Source: CAVZMO01 sp963776195 (GTDB lineage Bacteria > Nitrospirota > Thermodesulfovibrionia > Thermodesulfovibrionales > SM23-35). Taken from it: DNA of 64,000 bases. Both the position numbers and the translations under genes were made by a program. The stretch is taken from assembly GCA_963776195.1 (NCBI GenBank), contig CAVZMO010000051.1:1-64000 (forward strand). The letters run 5' to 3'. The notes under the pieces are model-generated. The model saw nothing but the letters and a program-made list of their open reading frames with translations, was not told the DNA's origin and did not search any database. Positions 51,616 to 60,104 of this stretch are shown piece after piece. Positions within the stretch are counted from its first letter, which is position 1. Every line of letters begins with the position of its first letter.

Positions 51616-51645
51616 CTTTCTAATTTTCGAAGTATAGGAGGCCTT

Positions 51646-52695
51646 ATGGACCTGAAGAAAATAGGCTTTCAGCTCCCCGATGCGGTGAGGTTTGATGAAG
51701 AGACTCTGACCGACACATACGGTAAACTTATAGCTGAGCCTTTAGAACGTGGTTTTGGAACAACCCTGGGTAATGCCCTCCGAAGGGTTTTACTTTCTTC
51801 CATTGAGGGTACTGCAGTGACTGCTGTAAAAATACCGGGCGCCCTCCATGAGTTTTCGACCATAAAGGGCGTTAAGGAAGATATTGTTGATGTTATCCTC
51901 AATATAAAGAAACTGAGGTTTAAACTCTACACAAGCGGGACAAGGGTTGCAACAATAAAGATAAAGGGGCCCAAGATTGTGACCGGAGAAGATATCGAAG
52001 GGGATGCGTCCTTTGATGTGCTTAATCCCGAGCAAGTGATCGCTACCTTAGATAAAGATTTCACGTTTGAGGCCGAAATGCATCTGAAAAAAGGTAAAGG
52101 GTATATACCTGCTGAATTAAATAAAGAGGAAGACCTTCCCATTAACATGGTGGCCGTTGATTCTATCTTTACCCCTATCAGTCGTGTTATGTTTAACGTC
52201 GAAAAGGCGAGAGTCGGAAGGGCGACGGACTACGACAGGCTTATAATGGAGATATGGACTGACGGCAGCGTAACACCTGAAAAAGCGGTTTCCCAGGCTG
52301 CTTCGATCATTATTGAACATTTGGACCTGTTTGTCCTGGAAGAGGAGGAGGAAGAAGAGAGCATTTCTTTGGACGAGGGCGATCTGGCGAATTCGATGAA
52401 TGAAGAACCGATATTCAACAGTAACCTCCTCAAAAGTGTGGAGGAATTGGAACTCTCCGTGAGATCTTATAATTGCCTGAAGAATGCAAACATAAAAACC
52501 ATTGCTGACCTTGTACAGAAGAGCGAACAGGAGATGCTGAGGACAAAGAACTTCGGCCGCAAGTCCCTGAATGAGATAAAAGAGATACTACACGGGATGG
52601 GTCTGCGTCTCGGTATGAGAGTTGATCTTGAAGCCCTCAATAGGGAGACGGTTTTACAAAGTGGAGGTGTTGAACAAGATGCGACACAAAGTTGA
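51646..52695 (+). CDS. rpoA: RNA polymerase alpha subunit
   Basis: This 349-residue alpha subunit has an N-terminal dimerisation domain (GFGTTLGNALRRVLLSSIEGTAV) and a C-terminal domain that contacts UP elements and activators (EELELSVRSYNCLKNANI ... LLRTKNFGRKSLNEIKEIL-like). An acidic linker EEEEEESISLDEGD joins the two. The 3' end overlaps rplQ by 17 bases. Confidence 0.97.
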   Translation: MDLKKIGFQLPDAVRFDEETLTDTYGKLIAEPLERGFGTTLGNALRRVLLSSIEGTAVTAVKIPGALHEFSTIKGVKEDIVDVILNIKKLRFKLYTSGTRVATIKIKGPKIVTGEDIEGDASFDVLNPEQVIATLDKDFTFEAEMHLKKGKGYIPAELNKEEDLPINMVAVDSIFTPISRVMFNVEKARVGRATDYDRLIMEIWTDGSVTPEKAVSQAASIIIEHLDLFVLEEEEEEESISLDEGDLANSMNEEPIFNSNLLKSVEELELSVRSYNCLKNANIKTIADLVQKSEQEMLRTKNFGRKSLNEIKEILHGMGLRLGMRVDLEALNRETVLQSGGVEQDATQS

Positions 52696-53095
52696 TGGAA
52701 GATTATTCGGAAGGCCTGCGAACCAAAGAAAGGCGCTCTTAAAAGGACTCGTGACCTCTCTCCTTGAGCACGAGAGGATAGAGACTACCGTTGCAAAAGC
52801 AAAAGAGGCGAGAAAGATCGCGGAGAAGGTTATAACGCTGGGCATTAGAGGCGATTTGCACGCTAAACGGCTCGCTTTTTCCTATCTCTCCAGCAGGACA
52901 GTGGTTTCAAAACTTTTTAGCGAGATAGCCCCCAGATTTTCAGGGAGGAACGGCGGTTACTTGAGAATTGTACATACAAGAAATCGTGTAAACGATTCTG
53001 CCCCGATGGCCGTGCTCGAGTTTATCGATTACGAGAATATAAGGAAATCGAAGGAAACAAAGGATGAGAAAAAAGAGAGAGAGAAGTCAAAATAA
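52679..53095 (+). CDS. rplQ: Ribosomal protein L17
   Basis: L17 (138 residues) starts MRHKVDGRLFGRPANQRKAL at 52679 with GGAGG 11 bases upstream; an in-frame TTG at 52670 is an alternative. LVTSLLEHERIETTVAKAKEAR is the core. The charged tail (KSKETKDEKKEREKSK) is longer than in E. coli. Last gene of the ribosomal supercluster, before a terminator. Confidence 0.95.
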   Translation: MRHKVDGRLFGRPANQRKALLKGLVTSLLEHERIETTVAKAKEARKIAEKVITLGIRGDLHAKRLAFSYLSSRTVVSKLFSEIAPRFSGRNGGYLRIVHTRNRVNDSAPMAVLEFIDYENIRKSKETKDEKKEREKSK

Positions 53096-53118
53096 GCTCT
53101 GCAAATAAAACGATGAGA

Positions 53119-53160
53119 AATGAGAAGCGAAAACATGTTCCTTCTCATTTTTTATTTTTA
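53119..53160 (+). terminator. Terminator of the ribosomal supercluster
   Basis: AATGAGAAG (53119-53127) pairs with CTTCTCATT (53141-53149), followed by a T-rich tail TTTTATTTTTA. Confidence 0.8.
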
Positions 53161-53189
53161 TAATATATCAAAAAAGAATATCAATTAAG

Positions 53190-53226
53190 AATCCCCACTT
53201 TAGCAAAGGGGGGTAAGGGGGGATTT
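53190..53226 (+). repeat. REP-like element, first of an inverted pair
   Basis: AATCCCCACTTTAGCAAAGG then GGGGTAAGGGGGGATTT. It is the inverted partner of 53263-53305 and related to 25340-25376. Confidence 0.75.
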
Positions 53227-53262
53227 AAAAATGATATGGCATCTGGCATCATTGCGGATCAT

Positions 53263-53305
53263 AAAATCTCCCCTATCCCCTCTTTTCCAAAGAGGGGAAT
53301 TTTTT
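53263..53305 (-). repeat. REP-like element, second of an inverted pair
   Basis: Read on the minus strand it is AATTCCCCTCTTTGGAAAAG then AGGGGATAGGGGAGATTTT, close to the first copy. The pair could fold into a long stem between rplQ and galE. Confidence 0.75.
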
Positions 53306-53342
53306 GAGAAATCAGGAACAATAGAAAGAAGAAGTTCTAAAT

Positions 53343-54314
53343 ATGAAAATCCTTGTTACGGGCGGAGCTGGGTATATCGGGAGCCACATTGTTAAGGCCC
53401 TCGGCGAAAATGGATATGATATCATTGTCTTCGACAACCTTTCCTATGGGCATGAGTGGGCCTTGCTCTATGGGAAATTAGTGAAAGGCGACCTGGCCGA
53501 CAAGAAGCTTCTCGACTCTGTTTTTGACGCTGAGAAATTTGATGCCGTTATTCACATGGCGGCATTTGTTGTTGTGGATGAGTCAATCAGAGAGCCTATA
53601 AAATATTACGGGAACAACTTTGTGAATGCGCTCAATCTCCTGGAGATATGTTTAAAACACAAGGTGAACAAATTTATCTTCTCCTCTACGGCAGCGGTAT
53701 ACGGAATTCCGGAAAAATCCCTTGTTACAGAGGATATGCCTCTGCTCCCGATTAATCCTTACGGTGCGTCGAAAGTAATGGTAGAGCGCGTCCTCGGTGA
53801 TGTCAGCATGGTTAATGACTTCAAGTATGTATCGCTCAGATACTTTAACGTTGCAGGCGCCGACCGGCTTTCAAGGATCGGCCAAGCCAGAAAGGATGCT
53901 ACGCATCTCATTACCATGTCATTGAAGACGGCACTTGGGAAAAATGATCATCTTAATATTTTCGGAACAGACTATCCCACTCCGGACAGTACATGCATAC
54001 GAGATTATATTCACGTGGATGATCTTTCTGCTGCCCACCTCCTTGCCCTCGAATATCTCGCCGCAGGCGGAAGCAGCAGGATATACAACTGCGGGTATGG
54101 ACATGGTTATTCCGTCAAAGAAGTTGTTGATAAGGTAAAGGATATCACCGGAATCGACTTCCCTGTTAGGTATGTTGACAGAAGGCCGGGAGATCCGCCC
54201 GCACTTGTTGCCGATGCATCAAGGATCCGGAAAGAACTGGGTTGGACTCCGCAACATGACGACCTTGGTTACATTATAAAAACGGCCTGGGAGTGGGAAA
54301 AGAAAGTAAATTAA
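53343..54314 (+). CDS. galE: UDP-glucose 4-epimerase
   Basis: This 323-residue extended SDR interconverts UDP-glucose and UDP-galactose. The NAD-binding motif is GGAGYIGSHIVKAL at residues 7-20, the catalytic Ser/Tyr/Lys are in FSSTAAVYG and PYGASKVMVERVL, and DYIHVDDLSAAHLLAL follows. It provides activated galactose for surface polysaccharide. It stands alone; its end overlaps the opposite-strand yraN by 4 bases. Confidence 0.95.
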   Translation: MKILVTGGAGYIGSHIVKALGENGYDIIVFDNLSYGHEWALLYGKLVKGDLADKKLLDSVFDAEKFDAVIHMAAFVVVDESIREPIKYYGNNFVNALNLLEICLKHKVNKFIFSSTAAVYGIPEKSLVTEDMPLLPINPYGASKVMVERVLGDVSMVNDFKYVSLRYFNVAGADRLSRIGQARKDATHLITMSLKTALGKNDHLNIFGTDYPTPDSTCIRDYIHVDDLSAAHLLALEYLAAGGSSRIYNCGYGHGYSVKEVVDKVKDITGIDFPVRYVDRRPGDPPALVADASRIRKELGWTPQHDDLGYIIKTAWEWEKKVN

Positions 54315-54667
54315 ACTTCAAAGGCGTCTATAATATGTTCGATCGACTTTTTGCCGTTATGAACACAGGAGATACTGATGACGTCGAATCTGACAGCAAA
54401 TTCTTGCCGCTGTTTCTTCAAATAGAGTAAGGCCAAATTCTTCAATTTCTTTCTTTTGTTTCGATTCACTGCTTCGAAGGGATAACCGAAGGTGTCATTT
54501 GCCCTCGTCTTAACTTCCACAAAGACTATGGTGTCACCGTCTTTCGCAATAATATCGACCTCGCCGATATTGGTCTTATAGTTTCTTGCGATGATGGTGT
54601 AGTCTCTTTTCTTGAGGAACTTTACTGCGAGTTCTTCTCCCTCACTGCCAAGGGTAAATGTTTTCAT
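54311..54667 (-). CDS. yraN: YraN/UPF0102 endonuclease-like protein
   Basis: This 118-residue protein of the UPF0102 family has a restriction-endonuclease-like fold. The core is GEVDIIAKDGDTIVFVEVKTR, with the Glu-Asp...Glu-x-Lys metal-binding pattern at about residues 37-57. Members are proposed Holliday-junction-type nucleases. Its start overlaps the TOPRIM gene by 26 bases. Confidence 0.9.
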   Translation of the reverse strand: MKTFTLGSEGEELAVKFLKKRDYTIIARNYKTNIGEVDIIAKDGDTIVFVEVKTRANDTFGYPFEAVNRNKRKKLKNLALLYLKKQRQEFAVRFDVISISCVHNGKKSIEHIIDAFEV

Positions 54668-55079
54668 TGCCTTCGAGTCTCTTAAGGAGCTTTGGTATGC
54701 CCTCGATATCCTTTATCTCTTTTTGGCAGAGCATTTTGAGAAGTTCCCTGAAAGAAGAGAACTCTTCCCAATGCCCTTCGAGATGATGAGACAGGATCCT
54801 GTTCAGATCTTCTCCCTTTTTATCCCAGTCAAGGAGCAGGATAACCCTGTGAAATCTCCGGGCAATGTCATCGCAAAAATCATATAGATTTTTGCCGTTA
54901 TGAAGCGTGATGACATCACCAATGAGGCCGAGGCTTCTTAAAGCAGATGCATCCTTTTTGCCTTCAACAATGATAGGGATTCTTTCGTTTATATCGTGTA
55001 GGTGTTCGATAATTTCTCTCAGTCGCTCCGCCCTCTCTATGTCGACGACGGAAGGCATATTTTTCTGTGTATTGATCAT
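54642..55079 (-). CDS. Small TOPRIM-domain protein
   Basis: This 145-residue stand-alone TOPRIM protein has PIIVEGKKDASALRSLG (catalytic Glu, about residue 39) and ILLLDWDKKGEDLNR (DxD, about 79-81). It is related to small primase/RNase M5-like TOPRIM proteins common in archaea and some bacteria. A nucleic-acid nicking or RNA maturation role is inferred from the fold only. It is probably co-transcribed with yraN. Confidence 0.82.
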   Translation of the reverse strand: MINTQKNMPSVVDIERAERLREIIEHLHDINERIPIIVEGKKDASALRSLGLIGDVITLHNGKNLYDFCDDIARRFHRVILLLDWDKKGEDLNRILSHHLEGHWEEFSSFRELLKMLCQKEIKDIEGIPKLLKRLEGNENIYPWQ

Positions 55080-55120
55080 AATATAGACGTATGATACAAG
55101 ATAATGCCTGTCATTTACAA

Positions 55121-55142
55121 ATTTGTGATCTGTGTCACAAAT
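55121..55142. promoter_or_regulatory. Perfect CRP-type operator upstream of pilB1
   Basis: ATTTGTGA-TCTGTG-TCACAAAT is a perfect palindrome with the CRP core TGTGA-N6-TCACA. A TATAAT lies 24 bases downstream (55167-55172) with a poor -35 (AATAAA at 55144-55149), as expected for an activator-dependent promoter. Confidence 0.7.
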
Positions 55143-55240
55143 GAATAAAATTTACTGTTGTGATAATATAATCTGATAGGTGATCGAGGCGTATAAAGCT
55201 TATTCCGAATGATATTAAGAATGTTCTACATAGGTTAGAA

Positions 55241-57061
55241 ATGGCGGCGAAATTAGGTCAACTTCTGACAACATCTCAGGTAATAACAGAGGAACAGTTA
55301 AAGGAAGCGGTTGGTCTTCAGCGGAGGGAAGGCGGGAGGCTGGGAACGAACCTTGTGAAATTGGGTTATATAACCGAGGAGAAGCTTGTTACTTTTTTGA
55401 GCAAGCAATGGGGTGTCCCTGCGGTGACCCTTTCCGATTATAAGATTGACCCCTCGGTGTTGAAGCTCATACCCATTGAGATCGCGAGGAAATATTTGAT
55501 CATACCGGTTGCGAGGGTTGGCGCAACCTTAACGATCGCGATGGCAGACCCGTCGAACGTGTTTGTAATAGACGACGTAAAATTTTTGACGGGTTTAAGT
55601 GTCGACGTCGTTACGGCGAGTGAATCTTCGATGCTGCAAGCCATCTCGACATATTACCGTAGCGGCGAAGGGGCGCTGATTGCGCCGAAGAAGGAAGCTG
55701 CAAAGGGAGCGGTCAAGTCTATCCATGCAAAAGATTATACTCTTTCTGGTGATGAATTAAAGGATGAAGAGGAATTCGCCTCCCGTGATGAAAGCCTGAC
55801 GGTAGATGTCGATGAATTTGACAAAGTTATTGGTGAGGCCTTAAGCGATGTGGAAGTGGTTGAGGACCAGGAAGATGATGTTGTAAAAGATGTAGAAAGG
55901 CCGATCGTGAAGCTTGTTAACGGAATTCTTATCAATGCGATAAAAGAGAGGGCAAGTGATGTCCATATCGAGCCGTATGATACTTCGCTCAGGGTTAGGC
56001 AAAGAGTGGACGGTGTTATGTATACCGTCATGAACTTGCCGGTAAAAATCAAGAGTGCCGTGACCTCGAGACTCAAGATCATGGCAAATCTTGATATAGC
56101 AGAGCGCAGACTGCCCCAGGATGGAAGGATTAAACTGAAACTCGGTAAAAAAAAGGAGATTGATTTTCGTGTCTCCACCGTTCCTTGCCTTTTTGGAGAA
56201 AGAACTGTTCTGAGACTCCTCGACAAATCGAACCTTCAGGTTGACCTCACGAAACTTGGATTCGAAGAAGAGAACCTTAAGGATTTCATGACCGCACTGG
56301 ATAAACCGTATGGAATGATCCTGGTTACCGGCCCTACCGGTAGCGGAAAGACAACTACGCTTTATTCGGCGCTGCATTATTTGAATAAGATAGGCGTAAA
56401 TGTGTCAACCGCCGAGGATCCTGTGGAGTATAACTTCTTAGGGATCAATCAGGTGCATGTGAAAGAGGACATAGGACTCACATTTGCTGCTGCGCTCAGG
56501 TCTTTTCTCAGGCAGGACCCCGATATTATCATGGTCGGTGAGATCCGTGACTTCGAGACTGCCGAGATATCGGTTAAAGCAGCACTGACGGGACATCTCG
56601 TCTTGAGCACTTTACATACAAATGATGCTCCTGGTACCGTAAGCAGGTTATTGAATATGGGTATTGAACCATTCCTCGTGTCCGCATCGGTTGTTCTGAT
56701 CGCTTCTCAGCGGCTCGCAAGAGTCATTTGCACGTCCTGCAAGGAAGAAGAAAAAGTCCCGGTTACGGCACTCGTTCAGTTAGGTTTTTCAGAAGAAGAG
56801 GCGGAATCCGTAAAATGCTATAAGGGCAGAGGTTGCTCGGCATGTAATAAATCCGGATATAGGGGAAGGATAGCCCTATATGAAGTGATGCCTCTCCGGG
56901 ACGAAATCAAGGAGATGATTCTCGAAGGGGCATCGGCAGATGAACTAAAAAAGACTGCTGTGAGACTCGGAATGCAGACATTGAGAAAGAGCGGTCTTTC
57001 CAAAATAAAGAAAGGGCTTACCACTGTTGAAGAGGTGGTCAGGGTAAGCTTCGGGGATTGA
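55241..57061 (+). CDS. pilB: Type IV pilus assembly ATPase PilB, copy 1
   Basis: This 606-residue extension motor has an N-terminal MshEN domain with the c-di-GMP motif RLGTNLVKLGYITEEKLVTF through LSKQ (residues 33-56). The ATPase core has Walker A GPTGSGKT (364-371), an Asp box, Walker B IIMVGEIRD and a His box (GHLVLSTLHTND). The zinc-binding tetra-Cys motif is CTSCKEEE...CSACN. The first about 500 bases are almost identical to the second copy. It is the first gene after the CRP-type site. Confidence 0.93.
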   Translation: MAAKLGQLLTTSQVITEEQLKEAVGLQRREGGRLGTNLVKLGYITEEKLVTFLSKQWGVPAVTLSDYKIDPSVLKLIPIEIARKYLIIPVARVGATLTIAMADPSNVFVIDDVKFLTGLSVDVVTASESSMLQAISTYYRSGEGALIAPKKEAAKGAVKSIHAKDYTLSGDELKDEEEFASRDESLTVDVDEFDKVIGEALSDVEVVEDQEDDVVKDVERPIVKLVNGILINAIKERASDVHIEPYDTSLRVRQRVDGVMYTVMNLPVKIKSAVTSRLKIMANLDIAERRLPQDGRIKLKLGKKKEIDFRVSTVPCLFGERTVLRLLDKSNLQVDLTKLGFEEENLKDFMTALDKPYGMILVTGPTGSGKTTTLYSALHYLNKIGVNVSTAEDPVEYNFLGINQVHVKEDIGLTFAAALRSFLRQDPDIIMVGEIRDFETAEISVKAALTGHLVLSTLHTNDAPGTVSRLLNMGIEPFLVSASVVLIASQRLARVICTSCKEEEKVPVTALVQLGFSEEEAESVKCYKGRGCSACNKSGYRGRIALYEVMPLRDEIKEMILEGASADELKKTAVRLGMQTLRKSGLSKIKKGLTTVEEVVRVSFGD

Positions 57062-57137
57062 AAAATGAAGTCAATGTTTGGGATATCAGCAGCAGGACTG
57101 ACGACACAGACTTTCAGATGACAATCAAAAAGGAATT

Positions 57138-58955
57138 ATGGCGGCGAAATTAGGTCAACTTCTGACAACATCTCAGGTAATAACAGAGGAACAGTTAAAG
57201 GAAGCGGTTGGTCTTCAGCGGAGGGAAGGCGGGAGGCTGGGGACGAACCTTGTGAAATTGGGTTATATAACCGAGGAGAAGCTCGTTACTTTTTTGAGCA
57301 AGCAATGGGGTGTCCCTGCGGTGATCCTTTCCGACTATAAGATTGACCCCTCGGTGTTGAAGCTCATACCCATTGAGATTGCGAGGAAATATTTGATCAT
57401 ACCGGTTGCGAGGGTTGGCGCAACCTTAACGATCGCGATGGCAGACCCGTCGAACGTGTTTGTGATAGACGACGTAAAATTTTTGACGGGTTTTAATGTC
57501 GACGTTGTTACGGCGAGTGAATCTTCAATACTGCAAGCCATGTCGACATATTACCGCAGCGGCGAAGGGGCGCTGATTGCGCCGAAGGAGGAAGCTGCAA
57601 AGGGAGCGGTCAAGTCTATCCATGCAAAAGATTATACTTTTACGGAAGACGACATAAAGGAAGACGAAGTGTCCGCAATGGATGAAGGTGTTACCGTCGA
57701 TGTCGATGAATTTGATAAGGTTGTTGGAGACGCCCTGGACAGCGTAGAGACCTACAGTGAAACAGATGATTCAGGGGACTCTGAGGTGGAGGAACCGATC
57801 GTAAAGCTCGTTAACGGCATACTCATCAATGCGATTAAGGGAGGTGCGAGTGATATCCATATAGAACCTTACGAAAGATCCTTAAGAGTGAGGTATAGAG
57901 TAGACGGTGTTCTTTTTAATGCAATGAATCTGCCTCTCAGAATAAAGAACCCGATAACTTCGAGGCTCAAGATAATGGCGAAGCTCGACATTGCAGAGAG
58001 GAGACTCCCGCAGGATGGGAGGATTAAACTCAGACTCGGCAAAAAGAAAGAGATAGATTTCCGCGTCTCCGTCCTGCCGTGCCTTTATGGCGAAAAAACG
58101 GTTCTCAGGATTCTCGATAAGGCAAACCTTCAAGTGGATCTCACAAAGCTTGGGTTCGAGGAAGCTGCCCTGAAAAAGTTTATGGATTCCCTGGACAAAC
58201 CCTATGGCATGATACTCGTTACAGGCCCTACCGGGAGTGGTAAGACAACAACGCTTTACTCAGCATTGAATTATATTAACAAGCCCGGCATTAATATTAT
58301 GACCGCCGAAGACCCTGTTGAATATAACTTCTTAGGGATGAATCAGGTGCAGGTGAAGGAAGAGATCGGCCTCACGTTCGCAGCGTCACTCAGGGCCTTT
58401 TTGAGGCAGAGCCCCGATATTATTCTGGTCGGCGAGATCCGCGATTTTGAGACGGCCGAAATCGCGGTCAAGGCCGCACTGACGGGCCATCTCGTCCTGA
58501 GTACACTCCACACGAACGATGCACCGAGCAGTGTAAGCAGGTTGCTGAATATGGGCATCGAACCGTTTCTTGTATCCGCATCGGTTGTCCTTATCGCCGC
58601 CCAGAGGCTTGCCAGAAAGATATGCACCGAATGCAAGGAAGAGGAGACGTTCCCCGCATCTGCTCTTATACAGTTAGGTTTTTCAAAAGAAGATGCAGAA
58701 TCTGTAAAATGCTATAAAGGGAAGGGTTGTCCTGTGTGCAATGGTTCCGGATATAAGGGCAGAATAGCCCTTTACGAAGTCATGCCAGTCGGCAACGAGA
58801 TCAAAGAGATGGTTCTCGAAGGCGCCTCTGCAGACGAATTAAAGAAAACCGCAATCAGATTCGGTATGAAGTCGTTGAGAATGAGCGGCCTCACCAAGGT
58901 GGCGGAGGGAGTTACCTCAATAGAAGAGGTGATACGGGTTACATTTGGAGATTAG
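57138..58955 (+). CDS. pilB: Type IV pilus assembly ATPase PilB, copy 2
   Basis: This 605-residue paralogue lies 76 bases downstream of copy 1. Over residues 1-166 only about six positions differ. The linker 167-220 is very different, and the rest is roughly 80 percent identical by eye. Walker A GPTGSGKT is at 363-370; the tetra-Cys is CTECKEEE...CPVCN. Copy 2 has SPDIILVGEIRD where copy 1 has DPDIIMVGEIRD. Both look functional, so they may power different pili or secretion systems. Confidence 0.93.
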   Translation: MAAKLGQLLTTSQVITEEQLKEAVGLQRREGGRLGTNLVKLGYITEEKLVTFLSKQWGVPAVILSDYKIDPSVLKLIPIEIARKYLIIPVARVGATLTIAMADPSNVFVIDDVKFLTGFNVDVVTASESSILQAMSTYYRSGEGALIAPKEEAAKGAVKSIHAKDYTFTEDDIKEDEVSAMDEGVTVDVDEFDKVVGDALDSVETYSETDDSGDSEVEEPIVKLVNGILINAIKGGASDIHIEPYERSLRVRYRVDGVLFNAMNLPLRIKNPITSRLKIMAKLDIAERRLPQDGRIKLRLGKKKEIDFRVSVLPCLYGEKTVLRILDKANLQVDLTKLGFEEAALKKFMDSLDKPYGMILVTGPTGSGKTTTLYSALNYINKPGINIMTAEDPVEYNFLGMNQVQVKEEIGLTFAASLRAFLRQSPDIILVGEIRDFETAEIAVKAALTGHLVLSTLHTNDAPSSVSRLLNMGIEPFLVSASVVLIAAQRLARKICTECKEEETFPASALIQLGFSKEDAESVKCYKGKGCPVCNGSGYKGRIALYEVMPVGNEIKEMVLEGASADELKKTAIRFGMKSLRMSGLTKVAEGVTSIEEVIRVTFGD

Positions 58956-59009
58956 TATTTCAGGTATTATTAATAATGGAATATAATATCCGTAGATCGG
59001 GGTGAAATT

Positions 59010-60104
59010 ATGGCTACGCTTTATGATTTGCTGAAGATGATGATAGAAAAGGGTGCGTCGGATCTCCATATAACAACGGGCAGTTCACCACGGCTAAGGA
59101 TCGACGGGAAGCTGGTAAGTGTTGATCACCCGCAACTGAGTCCTTCTGACACAAAGGCCCTCTGCTATAGCATTCTTACGGACTCACAAAAACACAAATA
59201 TGAAGAAAACAATGAGCTTGATCTCTCTTTTGGTGTTAAAGGGTTAAGCAGGTTCAGGGCAAACATCTTCATGCAGAGAGGGGCTGTTGCCGGTGCCTTC
59301 AGGACCATACCGTTTGAGATCAGGGGATTCAGGGACCTCGGCTTGCCTGAAATTGTTAATGAGCTTGTAAAAAAGCCCCGCGGATTGATCCTCGTTACAG
59401 GACCGACGGGAAGTGGAAAATCCACTACGCTGGCTGCTATGGTGGATAGGATAAATTCGGAACGGCAGGAGCACATCATAACTATCGAAGATCCCATAGA
59501 ATATCTTCATAGCCATAAGAAATGTCTTATCAACCAGAGAGAGGTGAGTGCGGATACCGTATCCTTTAAAGCTGCTTTACGATATGTCCTCAGGCAGGAC
59601 CCCGACGTAGTCCTCATTGGTGAGATGCGCGACCTTGAAACTATAGAGGCGGCCCTTACTGTTTCGGAAACGGGACATTTGACGCTTGCTACGCTCCATA
59701 CAAATTCTGCGGTCCAGACGATAAACCGTGTTATCGATGTCTTCCCCCCTCACCAACAGGAGCAGATAAGGGTCCAGTTGTCCTTTGTCCTTGAAGGCAT
59801 ACTTGCCCAGCAGCTCTTGCCTAAGAAGTCCGGACGGGGAAGGGTCCTTACTGTCGAGCTTCTGGTGCCGAATCCGGCAATCAGAAATCTGATAAGGGAG
59901 GATAAGATCCATCAGATTTATTCGATGATGCAGACCGGTCAGGGAAAATTCGGCATGCAGACAATGAACCAGTCATTAATAGACCTTTATTCAAAGGGAC
60001 TTATATCGTATGAAGATGCTATCGGAAGGTCACCGGTGCCCGACGAATTGATCCAAATGATTCAGAAAAGTTCGCCGGGAACCTCAAATAAAGGGAGGGG
60101 ATAA
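59010..60104 (+). CDS. pilT: Type IV pilus retraction ATPase PilT
   Basis: This 364-residue hexameric ATPase retracts pili. Walker A is GPTGSGKS (131-138), with Walker B VVLIGEMRD, HLTLATLHTNSAVQTINR and the PilT-specific AIRNLIREDKIHQIYSMMQTG. Length is typical. It lies directly before pilC. Confidence 0.96.
   Translation: MATLYDLLKMMIEKGASDLHITTGSSPRLRIDGKLVSVDHPQLSPSDTKALCYSILTDSQKHKYEENNELDLSFGVKGLSRFRANIFMQRGAVAGAFRTIPFEIRGFRDLGLPEIVNELVKKPRGLILVTGPTGSGKSTTLAAMVDRINSERQEHIITIEDPIEYLHSHKKCLINQREVSADTVSFKAALRYVLRQDPDVVLIGEMRDLETIEAALTVSETGHLTLATLHTNSAVQTINRVIDVFPPHQQEQIRVQLSFVLEGILAQQLLPKKSGRGRVLTVELLVPNPAIRNLIREDKIHQIYSMMQTGQGKFGMQTMNQSLIDLYSKGLISYEDAIGRSPVPDELIQMIQKSSPGTSNKGRG

Noticed and set aside
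55438..57541. Identical 68-residue open frames on the minus strand inside both pilB copies
   Set aside because: They mirror the duplicated MshEN-coding DNA; their identity is explained by the pilB similarity, and they lack ribosome-binding sites.
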